Positions 40,871 to 53,234 of a stretch of DNA of 64,000 nt are shown here, piece by piece (within the stretch, counting starts at the first letter, position 1; every line of letters begins with the position of its first letter). Under the pieces are notes generated by a model. The model had not been told where the DNA came from and made no database searches. It saw nothing but the letters and a program-made list of their open reading frames with translations. A program made the position numbers and the translations under genes. Origin of the DNA: Ephydatia muelleri (lineage: Eukaryota > Porifera > Demospongiae > Spongillida > Spongillidae); contig JABACO010000005.1 in assembly GCA_013339895.1 (NCBI GenBank), forward strand, positions 3,564,196 to 3,628,195, in the 5' to 3' direction.

Positions 40871-41765
40871 TAGCAGGAACTGAAGGAGTATAGGAATTTG
40901 TCCATGATTAAATATTCCTGTGCCTAATTAAGTGACATGCATCAACTATAGCTGGATGGTTGTGCACATACATGAAAACTTCATCTTTCCTGCCAACATG
41001 GGTGTGTAACAAAGGCTTCACAGCCTAGGCGGATATATCAGTTCTACTGACACCCGCTATTAGTCCACAATTGAATGAAGGAAATATTTCTAAAGTTTTC
41101 ATGCCTCAGCGCCGGTAAACAATTCAATATAAATCTGTGACTGAACCTGGAAAAATTGATAGACCTAAGGTTCATAGTATATCATAGCAGCTAGTGGTTC
41201 TTGCCAAATTATAGAAAACAGCATTGGCTATAGTGTTCCGTCATTGCATGGGGATACCATTTAGTTGTGTAGCATAGGGTGCACGACCTTATGAGATCAC
41301 CTATTGTGTTAACCACAGTCAGCAGGCATTTCCCTGTGAACTTTATAATACGCGTGACTACTATTGTAAATCTGCAGTGTCTGTGCATGTAATTCCATTC
41401 TATTCAGTTCGTGACTTGAGACTTGTCACATATGCTTAGAGTTATGCCTGATAACAATTTAGGCTATTAATTTGAACACATGCAGTAGTCAGTGTATTTA
41501 GTGAATACGTCTTTGTGCTATCATGTGTGTATACAAGTGTATTACTTAATGACACATTACGCATTACTTTCCGATGCGAAATGTATTTTTATGTGTTCAG
41601 CTTGCTTAGAGGCCCACATGCAGCCTTGGCTCTGCTGGAGCTAGAAGCTCCTTCATTGGCAACTGCGTCTTTGCTTCGTGACCCTTACTTGCATGTGCAG
41701 ACTTGCGCACACAGGCTAAAGGATGTCGGTTTGGCTGGTTGCTGCAGGTATGTGAGTGGGTACAA

Positions 41766-42215
41766 TTAAAGAACATGATATGTTGGCTCACTAAAAAATG
41801 TTGAGACCCGGCCACCAGTTAGCGCACATGGAACTGTGAAGGCTCGTTCTTCTCCTGCATTTGAACGTGGTATGATTAAAATGACATTGGCCACTTTCAC
41901 AATTCTTAAAAATCTAGCAGTGTTCATTCCTGGGAGCTTCATCTCTCCTAAATAGCTCCCAATTCTGTCCATTCTATGGTATGTAACCTTGTTACAGCCA
42001 TCATCCTGTTCATCACAAAGAGCTTCATCCCATATATCTTTTGGTCTTTCATCTTTGGACATACTCTGATAATCAAGAAACTCTTCAGAAACGTTGTCAA
42101 GTTCAATACCATTGAATGGTAGTAATTTTGAGTATTGGTATATGAATGTGCACACCATTGAAAAGTCACACTGTTCTTTTTTGTTGAAGTCAACAAATTC
42201 ACTATCACTGTGCAA
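41766..42215 (-). pseudogene. hAT transposase C-terminal fragment
   Basis: A 149-codon minus frame contains DRIGSYLGEMKLPGMNTARFLRIVKVANVILIIPRSNAGEERAF. This is the hAT dimerisation region (W/F-x-L ... VA-x-x-IL-x-IP-x-SN-A-x-EER-x-F). Only the C-terminal ~150 residues remain. The DDE core and terminal repeats were not found upstream, where the frame is cut near the AT-rich 42200-42360 segment. Confidence 0.7.
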
Positions 42216-42360
42216 AAAACCTAGTATACGCTACTGTATAATTTTGCGCATATTTTGCGTTTACCACCAATATACCAAGGTCAGTGCATATTCAAATATC
42301 CCCTGGTATATTTCATGAATCCACGGGCTACAAATTTCATAGCGCATTTCATAACACGGT
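42207..42360. repeat. Inverted partner of 46660-46875
   Basis: GTGCAAAAAACCTAGTATACGCTACTGTATAAT...TTTGCG resembles, in opposite orientation, the segment ending GATAGCGTATATCCAGTTTTTTGCAC at 46867. Similarity is patchy beyond the first ~60 bp. The two copies bracket the satellite array. Confidence 0.5.
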
Positions 42361-42894
42361 CCAACACTGAATTTATGCAACTCATGCACGTGAGTATTAT
42401 TGTTATTATTTCAGGCGCGCGTGAATTCAGATGGATTCTTTCCTGCTGGAATGTCTCATGCAAAGGTGATATTGAGCGTAGATCATAAGACTCTATGCTG
42501 TGTAATATAAACGGACTCAAACGTTCACATGTTGAACTTCAAGCGATGGTAGTATTTTAATGTCATAATAGCTTACCAAATGATAGAAACTTTGGACAAG
42601 GAGCTAGTGGTCTGTAGGCCCTACGCCAAAGTTATGTGTTAACACGTGCAGTTAGGTTTATATTATAGGAGGCCATGTTCGATCACATTTTTTAACCCAC
42701 GCCAGGGAGCTTATGTTAACAAGTATTGGTCCAGGACCATACGGCCCAGTCTGGTGGTGAACTGTAGTGTACAACACTGGAGTTGAACAAGCATGTTGAA
42801 TTTACAGCCTGTCATGCCATGCATCAAAGCAGGTTGCAGACAAGATGTTCCTTGGACTTTCCATGCAGTACACCTCGAGTCATAAGACTCACGT

Positions 42895-45335
42895 GGTGGC
42901 ACTTGACAGGTGAGTAGTACAATTCAATTTGTAGCACACTTGCCCTGTTTGAGGACCTGATGGTCCTTAAGCTTTTCATGCAATGACGTGACACCTTTTC
43001 ACTTCATAAGAGTCATTGGATTCACGTGACCTTGGAGGGCGTGGCACTTGACAGGTCAGTTGTATATTTCAATTTGTAGCACACTTGCCCCGTTCACCAC
43101 CATAACTTGAGGACAAGATGTTCCTTAAGCTTTTCATGCAGTGACACCTTTTCTCCTCAAAGGGGTCATTGGATTCACGTGACCTTGGAGGGCGTGGAAC
43201 TTGACAGGTCAGTTGTATATTTCAATTTGTAGCACACTTGCCCCGTTCACCACCATAACTTGAGGACAAGATGTTCCTTAAGCTTTTCATGCAGTGACAC
43301 CTTTTCTCCTCAAAGGGGTCATTGGATTCACGTGACCTTGGAGGGCGTGGAACTTGACAGGTGAGTTGTACAATTCAATTTGTAGCACACTTGCCCCGTT
43401 CACCACCATAACTTGAGGACAAGATGTTCCTTAAGCTTTTGATACAGTGACACCATTTCTCCTCTAAGGGGTCATTGGATTCACGTGACCTTGGAGGGCG
43501 TGGCACTTGACAAGTGAGTTGTACAATTCAATTTGTAGCACACTTGCCCCGTTCACCACCATAACTTGAAGACAAGATGTTCCTTAAGCTTTTGATACAG
43601 TGACACCATTTCTCCTCAAAGCGGTCATTGGATTCACGTGACCTTGGAGGGCGTGGCACTTGACAGGTGAGTTGTGCAATTCAATTTGTAGCACACTTGC
43701 CCCGTTCACCACCATAACTTGAGGACAAGATGTTCCTTAAGCTTTTCATGTACATGTAGTGACACCTTTTCTCCTCAAAGGGGTCATTGGATTCACGTGA
43801 CCTTGGAGGGCGTGGCACTTGACAGGTGAGTTGTACAATTCCATTTGTAGCACACTTGTCTTGTTCACCACCATAACTTGAGGACACGATGTTCCTTAAG
43901 CTTTTGATACAGTGACACCATTTCTCCTCAAAGCGGTCATTGGATTCACGTGACCTTGGAGGGCGTGGCACTTGACAGGTGAGTTGTACATTTCAATTTG
44001 TAGCACACTTGTTCCGTTCACCACCATAATTTGAGGACAAGATGTTCCTTAAGCTTTTGATACAGTGACACCATTTCTCCTCAAAGGGGTCATTGGATTC
44101 ACATGACCTTGGAGGGCGTGGCACTTGACAGGTGAGTTGTGCAATTCAATTTGTAGCACACTTGCCCCGTTCACCACCATAACTTGAGGACAAGATGTTC
44201 CTTAAGCTTTTCATGTACATGTAGTGACACCTTTTCTCTACAAAGGGGTCATTGGATTCACGTGACCTTGGAGGGCGTGGAACTTGACAGGTGAGTTGTA
44301 CAATTCCATTTGTAGCACACTTGTCTTGTTCACCACCATAACTTGAGGACACGATGTTCCTTAAGCTTTTGATACAGTGACACCATTTCTCCTCAAAGCG
44401 GTCATTGGATTCACGTGACCTTGGAGGGTGTGGCACTTGACAGGTGAGTTGTACAATTCAATTTGTAGCACACTTGTTCCGTTCACCACCATAATTTGAG
44501 GACAAGATGTTCCTTAAGCTTTTGATACAGTGACACCATTTCTCCTCAAAGGGGTCATTGGATTCACGTGACCTTGGAGGGCGTGGCACTTGACAGGTGA
44601 GTTGTGCAATTCAATTTGTAGCACACTTGCCCCGTTCACCACCATAACTTGAGAACAAGATGTTCCTTAAGCTTTTCATGTACATGTAGTGACACCTTTT
44701 CTCCTCAAAGGGGTCATTGGATTCACGTGACCTTGGAGGAGTTGTACAATTCCATTTGTAGCACACTTGTCCCGTTCACCACCATAATTTGAGGACAAGA
44801 TGTTCCTTAAGCTTTTGATACAGTGACACCATTTCTCCTCAAAGGGGTCATTGGATTCACGTGACCTTGGAGGGCGTGGCACTTGACAGGTGAGTTGTGC
44901 AATTCAATTTGTAGCACACTTGCCTAGTTCACCACCATAACTTGAGGACAAGATGTTCCTTAAGCTTTTCATGTAGTGACACCTTTTCACCTCAATGGGG
45001 TCATTGGATTCACGTGACCTTCGAGGGCGTGGCACTTGACATGTGAGTTGTGCAATTCAATTTGTAGCACACTTGCCCCGTTCACCACCATAATTTGAGG
45101 ACAAGATGTTCCTTAAGCTTTTCATGTACATGTAGTGACACCTTTTCTCCTCAAAGGGGTCATTGGATTCACGTGACCTTGGAAGGCGTGGCACTTGACA
45201 GGTGAGTTGTACAATTCAATTTGTAGCACACTTGTCCCGTTCACCACCATAACTTGGGGACAAGATGTTCCTTAAGCTTTTCATGCAGTGACACCTTTTC
45301 ACCTCATAGGGGTCATTGGATTCACGTGACCTTGA
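42895..45335 (+). repeat. 153-bp satellite array, about 16 copies, 465-bp higher-order unit
   Basis: The landmark (G/A)CTTGACAGGT recurs at 43048, 43201, 43354, 43507, 43660, 43819, 43972, 44125, 44284, 44437, 44590, 44883, 45036 and 45195. Spacings are 153 bp or 159 bp (an extra GTACAT after TTCAT). The order 159-153-153 repeats from about 43660 on, giving a 465-bp trimer. One copy near 44740 is shortened by ~20 bp. Each unit holds TCACGTGA and GACAGGTGAGT. Both unit lengths are multiples of three, so minus-strand frames stay open in units reading CAATTCCATTTG and stop in units reading CAATTCAATTTG. Confidence 0.95.
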
Positions 45336-45942
45336 GCAACACTCTCATCACACACTGGAAATCTCCATGGAAGTCGATAACCCCTGTTCTGTCGTTGCCA
45401 TGAATTCTTTTGCAAAGAAGCATTTGTTTTCACCACAAACATTGACTTTTTTTTGTACACTATCATTTTGCTTTTTGCAATGACATGTCGATTGGAGGAG
45501 TAATGCTTAACATAACATCACCAGCATTCTGTCAATGGATCGTCATTACTTCCTATAGATCGCTAGGCATACATCAAATGATTAATAGTCATTGCAATGA
45601 GAGTGATACGATCAACAAACTTTTCAAGTGTACCAGCTAGCTACATAAAGATCTCCAATTAATGCTCTGTGTAATGATTAGTTTTTAAAATAACTATTAT
45701 GTTTGTCAATTAATATAGCTACTCACCACGTGGTATATGTCGTGCGTGTAAGGAAAGAAAGGAACTGTCTATGGTTAGTTGGTTGCAATTGCAAATTGCA
45801 ACGATTGTGTTTCATCCACCAGATTCTCATTGCTGAGTGTATGTTGTTGACTTCAATCTTATCTCGAGGTCGTAGCTAGTTTGTGTCGTTTTTCCCTACC
45901 AAGTTTTCCGTAGCACAGCCCCATGCAACTTGTGGTAAATTT

Positions 45943-45984
45943 CACACACATGCACGTACACACACATGCACGCACACACACACG

Positions 45985-46033
<49 letters not shown>
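45943..46033 (+). repeat. (CA)n microsatellite
   Basis: CA run with CACGCACG and ATGCACG interruptions on its left side. Confidence 0.9.
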
Positions 46034-46034
<1 letters not shown>

Positions 46035-46659
46035 AGGATCTTTCACTGCAGCGTACTTCTTTGTGACCGCGCCGTTACCATGGCTTCAAGAACGGCTTTT
46101 AGTTCGTACAAGTAAGTCTCTCTAGTTTTTCCCCCCCTCGAGCATGATTAGAGACGTCATGAAAAGGTCAGCAAAATCGGATACGACGCGGGTAAGAGAT
46201 TGTGTTTTCATTCACAATTGCTGCTAATCTGTGTCTTTTCTTATATGTAAATAAAAGAGTGGAGTTGGAGCGTAAAAAGGTAAACGCTTCGCTAGGCTTT
46301 CTTTACCCCTTTTTCTATACTCTCAGCTAAGAGTCTGAGAGATCAAGGTGGTGTCAAGCGCAAGAAATCCCGCTAACTGCGTAGGCTAGCTGAGTGCATT
46401 TTAATTTTTACGGATGACCTTTTTTTTTTGCTATAGCTGTTCTGAGGGGAAGCAGTTTGAAGCCCTGGCCAGCACGACGCGCAACTCTCCCGTTGTCGCG
46501 TTGCAATGGATTGCTGAGCAACTCGTGCAGCAAGTTGAAGAGCCAGCAGTGGAGTCTTTCCTCGATAGCTGCAGAGTTTGAACGTTGAATATTGATTGTT
46601 GTACGTGTATGTTTTTCATTGTAGTAAATTAAGAATCCAACTAGTATAGAATCGGAGTG

Positions 46660-46875
46660 CGTACTCAGCACCGTATACAGTGCAAAGTGTCACAAAGTGG
46701 TATACGGAGACATTGCTTTGTGAATCCTTCTAAGTGCACGTGATGCGGTTGAGGATACTCGAAATATGCACAGTGCGAATCTGGTTCATTCCGCAAGTGG
46801 GATTCTTGTTGCGTAAACTCGAAATATACGCAAAATATACGATAGCGTATATCCAGTTTTTTGCACACCGACACC
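46660..46875. repeat. Inverted partner of 42207-42360
   Basis: AAACTCGAAATATACGCAAAATATACGATAGCGTATATCCAG and the TTTTTTGCACA end match the 42.2-kb copy in opposite orientation. Confidence 0.5.
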
Positions 46876-47372
46876 GCCGAGGGCTGTTGAGACATTTCGC
46901 CACGCTCTGCCGCTTTGTACGAAAGATCAGACCGCGTTGTCATGTACCATATACGCAATCACTTGCCTGTGATGCGACTTTGTCGTGAACTGCACAACAA
47001 AAGAACACCGCTGCCACCAAATGTAAAGGGTTCCACCGATCTCACGAATCGTCGTTGCCGCGTATCGTCGGCTTGCGCACCCGAATGGATTTACATTTCC
47101 AGGATACACGCACAAAACTCTCCTACACGCCTATACGCACACCCTTAAATAGTCTCTTTCATGGTTACGTGGTAGTCCGAGATACCTGTATCACGAACAG
47201 GTCCGAGGATCGTTCATTGCTTCCACCGGTTGATGCGCACCTTTCCAGCTCAAGGTAAATATAGCATTTAAGTTACGTCATCCTCGGTCCCAGACCTTCA
47301 CAGTGACATTTTCACCAACTCTGCTATCAGATGAAAACTTCTTATGACTGTAATTTTACATTCTGCTGCTAT

Positions 47373-48990
47373 GCAAATAAGTTGGTTGCAATGGTAAACC
47401 AAGAAAAATTAAACCAGTGGTTTTAATTTTAACTGGTTTCACGGTTAAACCATGATGTCAAACCAATTTTGTGGTTTAATCCTTAAACGCAGCAATTTGG
47501 TTTAAAATTGACTTGGTTTACGCTTTAAACCAATCGTTTAAAAATAGTATTTATCATTGAGAATACCAATTTTGAATTCATAGTCGCTGATTTCAAATGT
47601 AAAATAAATCATGTTCTTATGCATAAGTAGTAACGATGTACACGGTGAGTGAGGGGAGGGGGGGGGGCGGGTGGAGGGCGGGAAGGTCACTCCGCAGTTT
47701 AAGTTCTGGGTGAAATTCCTGATAGCTACGTATGAGGCGTGTCTGGTCGTACCGCATCAGGGGAGAGCGAGCGCAGCTTGAAGTGCAGAGGCGGTTGGAA
47801 GACTTCGCGATCGGTTATAATCTTAACAACTATCAGCGTCACAAGGGGTATTATTATATACAAGTAATCACTAACGAGAATATTTTCTAATATTTTGGCA
47901 CCAAAACTTGTATATTGTATAACTCAATCACCACACATCTGTACAGCCGTACCTTCCATAAAGAGTGTAAATGCCGGGTTTTGCTCTAATGACCATTCAA
48001 GAAAGCGTTTTAACTGAGTTGTAAGTTAGCCAGACTCCCTCCTCGTACATGTACACCACCCTTACGCCATGCATATTGACAACTCTTGGTGCAGCGTCGC
48101 CTGTGCACGACTGCCAAATTAGGCTGAATATATATAACAGTGTGCGAACAGCACATACAGACAACACAAACCACATCCAATGTATATCCACGAACACAGA
48201 ACATATAGTCACCACATAAACACTCAGAGCAGAGGCCAAATACCTACAGCTATTGTGCTTTGAACCTAATTTATTTAGAGGTGGTGGGCCCACACCACCT
48301 CAGGGGAAAAAACCTCACTGTGTGAGGAAAAACCTCTTCACACGCTGCTCTGTACAACAAAAATATCACTGCAGTTCCGGGGGTAGAGGGTCTTCAGCTT
48401 CACCTGTGTGGTAGTGATCATTAAGGAACAATTGGCCTCATGCACAACCTGAGAAGTGCCCCCTCGGGGCCACAACAGTGCACACAGTGCAGGTATTTCA
48501 TACCCATAACAACTCCAGCCATCTGGCAGCCGTCCGGCTGAACACAATCCACCCGCACATACACCATCCCGCTGAACACAACAATTACAATATGTAAAGT
48601 TTCCGGACACGGCACTGACAACGTAGACTGATTTTCTTCCCGCTTACATAACGTTACATACCTCCACCTCCACGTGTACACATCACGTGCTGTACAACCA
48701 ATCACATACGGAGGGAGCATAGTTTCTGTCTAATTCCCTTTGTTCAACCGACAGAAACGTGTATTAGTCAAGACGGTGAAAATAGCGTTTAATTTAGCGT
48801 AAGGTCTTAAGAGTTCAAATCACGTTCGTGGCCAAATTGTTTTTCTTTTTAAAATCTTTGGTTTAATCTTTAAACCAAAAATTAATAAAACCACTAATAC
48901 GGTTTTAAACATTTAACCAAATTCATTTATAAACCTAGTTTGGCTTAGTCCAAAGGCTAAACCAAAATTTGTTTACCAACTTATTTGCAG
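47373..48990. mobile_element. TIR element with AAACC-rich subterminal repeats
   Basis: The ends TGCAAATAAGTTGGT (47373-) and ACCAACTTATTTGCA (-48989) are inverted. Inside both ends, repeated GGTTTAA/TTAAACC motifs occupy 47390-47545 and 48845-48970. The interior has three unremarkable minus frames (48421-48720 and others) with no recognised domain. Many subterminal motif copies plus short TIRs suit a cut-and-paste transposon, probably non-autonomous. No target duplication was identified. Confidence 0.55.
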
Positions 48991-49330
48991 TGTGTACAGT
49001 ATAGTTTTTGGATGCTAGTTTAGTAATGCACAGCTTGGAGAGTATATTTAGGAACACAATGTTTTACTTTCTAACCATTAATGAGTGTAGAAATTAGGTC
49101 TGGCATTATCCAAAGGTTGTCATTTAGTAGATGAGAAATTATGCTTTAAACAGGTCATTAGCTATCTATTTGCTACCTCAGTTAACACATTGATGATGAT
49201 TACATTTAGTAGTGTCACTGGGGCTTGTATCACTTGCAGTGGTATTGGATTGTTATTTCTCATACTGTTGTCACAAAGTGTATTGAATGTACACATGTGT
49301 GCACAACAGCCTGTATGCCATATTTGTCAG

Positions 49331-49331
<1 letters not shown>

Positions 49332-49407
<76 letters not shown>

Positions 49408-49418
49408 CACACACACAC
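49332..49418 (+). repeat. (CA)n microsatellite
   Basis: About 34 uninterrupted CA units, then ATATATACACACACACAC. Confidence 0.95.
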
Positions 49419-49710
49419 GTACTACAGTACACTTACATTGTTACGTAAATGGAATCTTGTGCACAACATGTATGCAGCATGAGACGCTTAAGGCTTTAAC
49501 TTCCTACACACTCATATCACCCTTCTCTGAGAAGGTGTGAAATAAAACTTTTATATTTGGCATAACCCTTGCTAAACCTCTCTATGTTCGCTATGCTCAG
49601 CATTTGTTCCACTTGCATGACTTTGGCCTCTTATTTCTTAGTTCATACCAAGTACATGTACATGCCCTCATGGTGCACGACACTGTAAAATACATCACTC
49701 ACTAGTGATG

Positions 49711-49819
49711 ATGGCACACTCACACACATGCACACACTCACACACACACATGCACACACACACACACACACACTCACACACACACATGCACACACACACA
49801 CATTCACACACACACACAG
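49711..49819 (+). repeat. CA-rich imperfect microsatellite
   Basis: CACACA runs with regularly spaced ATGCACA and ACTCACA interruptions. Confidence 0.9.
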
Positions 49820-49990
49820 TCTTTCCCTCTTAATCTGCATCGGTAGCACCAGCATGCACTGGGTTCCCCCTCGGAGCCTTAAGTTTCTGTGTCCCAGCGT
49901 CGCCCAAGTACGCTCTGCCCCTTGCGATGCTCTTTGCCGTGGTTTGCAGCTCGATGACGCTTGGTTCTGAGAAGAACCGTTTTCAGTTCG

Positions 49991-50136
49991 ATTACAACCT
50001 AGTCTCGTCCCCAGACCCAGATTCCCAACAGCTGCGGGTGGATTACATCACCGCTACGTGGAAAGTGGCGTAGCGGTGATGTAATCCACCCGCAGCTGTT
50101 GGGAATCTGGGTCTGGGGACGAGACTAATTACAACC
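49991..50136. mobile_element. Foldback MITE, perfect 59-bp arms, 9-bp target duplication
   Basis: Arms 50000-50058 and 50069-50127 are exact reverse complements over 59 bp (outer end TAGTCTCGTCCCCAGACCC), with a 10-bp loop. ATTACAACC at 49991-49999 is repeated at 50128-50136. A 9-bp duplication is typical of Mutator-like elements. The perfect arms imply a very recent insertion or ongoing sequence correction. No coding capacity. Confidence 0.95.
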
Positions 50137-50798
50137 GTCGTCCACTTTGTCCGTCAAAAATAATTGTTTATAACAACAGCTTCCTAACGAAATTCATCGT
50201 AAAATGGTGACATTTTGGGCCCCTACGCTTTGAAAAAGCGAGTTCTTATGAAAAGACACGTTGTCACGTTAAACACAGCAACTCCAACGATACCCTAGAC
50301 GTCTATCGGAACAACCGGAAGCTATACTTGTCATAAACCGAGCGTTTCGATAAAATAAATGCCTAACACTTTCAGCCCTTAAAAGGCGCACACAATTTAC
50401 CGGGTACAGAATTCTGCTCGGCCAAAAGGTTTATGCTGGAGCTACATTCCAATAATCATCTCAATTCGTTGACCGTGAACGAAGATACTTATCGTTTGAG
50501 AAGACTGGGGTCACAGAAAATGAAAGTTATAGATGCAATAGTCACGTGACACGCATTTTTTTAATTAATACTTATAGACAAATGTTTACCACATGCATTG
50601 GTACTGAATGTCATATGTAGTTGTTGTTTTAAAATCAAGTGAACCTAAGATTAGTGTCTTTTTTTTTTCAATCAACTACCATGTAGGCTTGTAGCTTGAC
50701 CACAGTTTACACAGCTGTGAATGAGGTGTTAATGCGTTATCACAGAGATACCCGTTGTGTAACTTACGTCACAAGGGCTTAGACAGCTATTTATGAAT

Positions 50799-50815
50799 GG
50801 GGGGGGGGGGGGGGG
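50799..50815 (+). repeat. Poly-G tract (17 nt)
   Basis: Uninterrupted G run just inside the left TIR of the 50.7-55.7 kb element. Confidence 0.9.
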
Positions 50816-51139
50816 CTAAACACACTAATTAGTTTTCATGGTTGTACACACGTAAAAAAATGTCGCTGCTATCATGGCTTTCCAATTTCAAGGAAACACA
50901 GCTCGAGGCCGAGAGTGAGAATTCATTGTCTGTAGGTTGCGATGCGCCCAGCACTAGCAAGCGGCCGCCAACTGATACATGTAGTGTTCTGAACACTACA
51001 TGTATAGCAATCAGTTGAACCCGCGAATGCAACTAGGCATGCAGGCAAACGATTGCAGTAGTGCCGCTAACTCAGGTACTAGTACAACTTCATTGATAGA
51101 TTTGTCAACGTACGCCCTTGCAATCTTCAATCACACCTT

Positions 51140-51590
51140 TGGAGTCTGCACAATCGCTATCATTACTTCCGCAAAGTGCTCACCAACCGATTTTGGCCCC
51201 TTTTCCTAAACGCACTATGGCAAGCAAACACGTTCCTTTTGTTCATCTTGGTACAGAAAGTACCAATGGTTGTGTAGCAGTGGCCAAAGGATATATAGTA
51301 ACACGTGTACAGACTGACTAAGAACACAAAAAGAGAGTATTTATACATACAAGTGCGCACACGATGTCACATGCAAATGTTCTGGCAAGTTCGAGCCCAT
51401 CTGGCGCATGCGTGCACATGCGCAAAGAGATATTTGCATTACACTTGCATTATCAAGAAGGAAGTGACACAGTACTGTGTTACTATTGTATGATGGCAGA
51501 CAAGCGAGGTCTGGTATTGCATGGAAACAAAGTTGATGCTTTTGCAAAAAGTGGCGAACAAATTGAAGCATTCATACAATCGAAATGATC
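51140..51590 (+). pseudogene. Possible TTF/BED-type zinc-finger N-terminus of a hAT-like protein
   Basis: Pieces in two frames read SAHQPILAPFPKRTMASKHVPF (about 51180-51240) and EGSDTVLCYYCMMADKRGLVLHGNKVDAFAKSGEQ (about 51460-51565). This order, a proline/arginine lead-in then D-x-x-x-C-x-x-C and a Lys-rich tail, is that of TTF-type finger segments at the start of many hAT/ZMYM-like transposases. A stop follows at 51586-51588 and no DDE region is attached. Confidence 0.35.
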
Positions 51591-51656
51591 ATGATTTCAT
51601 ACAATTATTGTAATTGTTAATTATTGTAATTGTATTCATACCAATAGGATAAAACT

Positions 51657-51709
51657 GGGGGGGGGGGGGGGGGGGGGGGCTATTGCCCCCCTTGCCCCCC
51701 CCCCCCCCC
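51657..51709. repeat. Poly-G (23 nt) facing poly-C (15 nt)
   Basis: G23 at 51657-51679 and C15 at 51695-51709, separated by 15 bp, form a potential G:C hairpin. Confidence 0.9.
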
Positions 51710-51942
51710 TCCCTGTCTACGCCCTTGCGTCACATATATGTTGCTATTTATATATACGATGGTAATAATGAGCGCTCGGTTTAGCACCGCCTTTTTCCTC
51801 CGCTCTTTGTTCCCGTCGGATTATTGTTTTTGTGTATATTTATAGCAACATACAAATGTAAAACGCATGTGATGTCAGCGCAACTCGTCTATAAATAGCA
51901 AATGATGGTACGATGTACCATTATTTCTGCTCAGCTGTTCTT

Positions 51943-53206
51943 ATTGCAAGCAGTGATGCCGCGGTTCGCCCGCCAACCGTCAAAACCGTCAAACTAGGCG
52001 ATACGGTTGGCTTGACCGCGTCCGTGACCGTCAGGAAAAGTGAATAATTGAATTAGTTCGCGAACCACTTAACCGTCAGCCTATTGAGGCCAAAAACCGT
52101 GGGACCGTCAAAAATTTTGACGATCAACTGCCGGTCAGACATTAAGAAATTTGTACTTTTTTTTGTTGGATAACCTAGGACTGGGAACCTGTGAGAATTG
52201 CAGCATTCGCACCGAAGTGACAATTCGATAACAAGACATACTCTGACACCGCTTTCCTGCCGGGTAGTTAAGAATGATATATTATATTTTTATTTACACT
52301 ATCTATAGAATACATGAGTAATATCACTGTTTATTCGAATAAAATTAATGGATTTTGTGGATTCGATTTTGTTGCTTGGATTTCATTTGCTGCGTGGATT
52401 TTAGTTCTGTGAGTGACGCGGGACTGACGCCTTTTAATTCATGCATTGCCTTTGGCTTTCTAGTGCACTATCGTTTCCTCCCGAGTTCTGACTTCTGAGC
52501 CAATGCCGGCTGGGTTTGGCCTGAGTCCTGCCGCGGAAAGGTCTGATCGACCTGAAGAACACTTGTAATTGATTGTGCAGATTCTGCAGAAGTTTTATCT
52601 AGGGAGATGCTGTTCCCAATCACAATATATTTGCACTGGATGCATTGGCTTTGACGTAAGTCAACATTTTGGCATTGCAAGTGCGAATTTCAACTACATC
52701 ATGCATTCTGCTGCAGCCATGTACTACTACCAAAGAGATCCTTGGGGTGGCACACAGGAGCGAGAGGGAGCATAGAAGACGAGTTGAAGCGCTATATGCT
52801 TAACTGGCGCGTTAATGACGTCATGCAATGGTGGAGCGACCATGAAGCTATTAAACTTCCTTCGCATTGCTAAAATACTGATTTACCCATTCCGGTGTCC
52901 AGTGCTCACTCTGAAAGGGTATTTTCTCAGCTAAAGCTGACCGCAAGAGATGGCGGATGGATGCTGGCTGAGTGGAAAGAGTAACGTTAAATATACACTA
53001 GATGGTTATTAAATTTAATTCGTGCTGTTAGTTTGGACCGGATATCGGGCTTGAATCCAGGCGGCCAACCGTCAAACCGCCACCGTGACCGTATTGGTAA
53101 AACACGGTCACTGTTCGTCCGCCAACGTGACCGTGTGGATCCGGTACGGTTAGCCGTGAACGTGACCGGATCGATAATAGCTGACCGCGGCATCACTGAT
53201 TGCAAG
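51943..53206 (+). mobile_element. Internally deleted hAT transposon with 8-bp duplication
   Basis: The element 51951-53198 starts CAGTGATGCCGCGGT and ends ACCGCGGCATCACTG, a 15-bp TIR with one extra inner match. Identical 8-bp ATTGCAAG copies lie at 51943-51950 and 53199-53206. Repeated ACCGTCA/TGACGGT and CCGTGACCG motifs crowd both subterminal regions (51960-52140 and 53050-53170). It is only 1248 bp but keeps the transposase C-terminus. Eight-bp duplications and short CAG-starting TIRs are hAT hallmarks. Confidence 0.95.
52775..52984 (+). pseudogene. hAT transposase C-terminus (ZBED-like)
   Basis: In one frame: EDELKRYMLNWRVNDVMQWWSDHEAIKLPSH, then a TAA at 52871-52873, then DLPIPVSSAHSERVFSQLKLTAR and a stop at 52982. 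This is the hAT dimerisation motif (WW-x-x-H...IP-x-SSA-x-SER-x-FS). The DDE core is deleted. Confidence 0.85.
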
Positions 53207-53234
53207 ATAAAGCGTTTCTGCCGCGAAAAGTCTT

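Noticed and set aside
43681-44882. Three ~70-96-codon minus frames as a repetitive protein gene
   Set aside because: They are satellite units. Most units contain an in-frame TGA (AATTGAATT), so the open stretches follow from unit length divisible by three.
42895-45335. CRISPR-like array
   Set aside because: Units are contiguous 153-bp repeats with no unique spacers, in eukaryotic DNA.
49190-49970. Thr/His-rich frames near 49.2-49.97 kb
   Set aside because: They are translations of (CA)n repeats.
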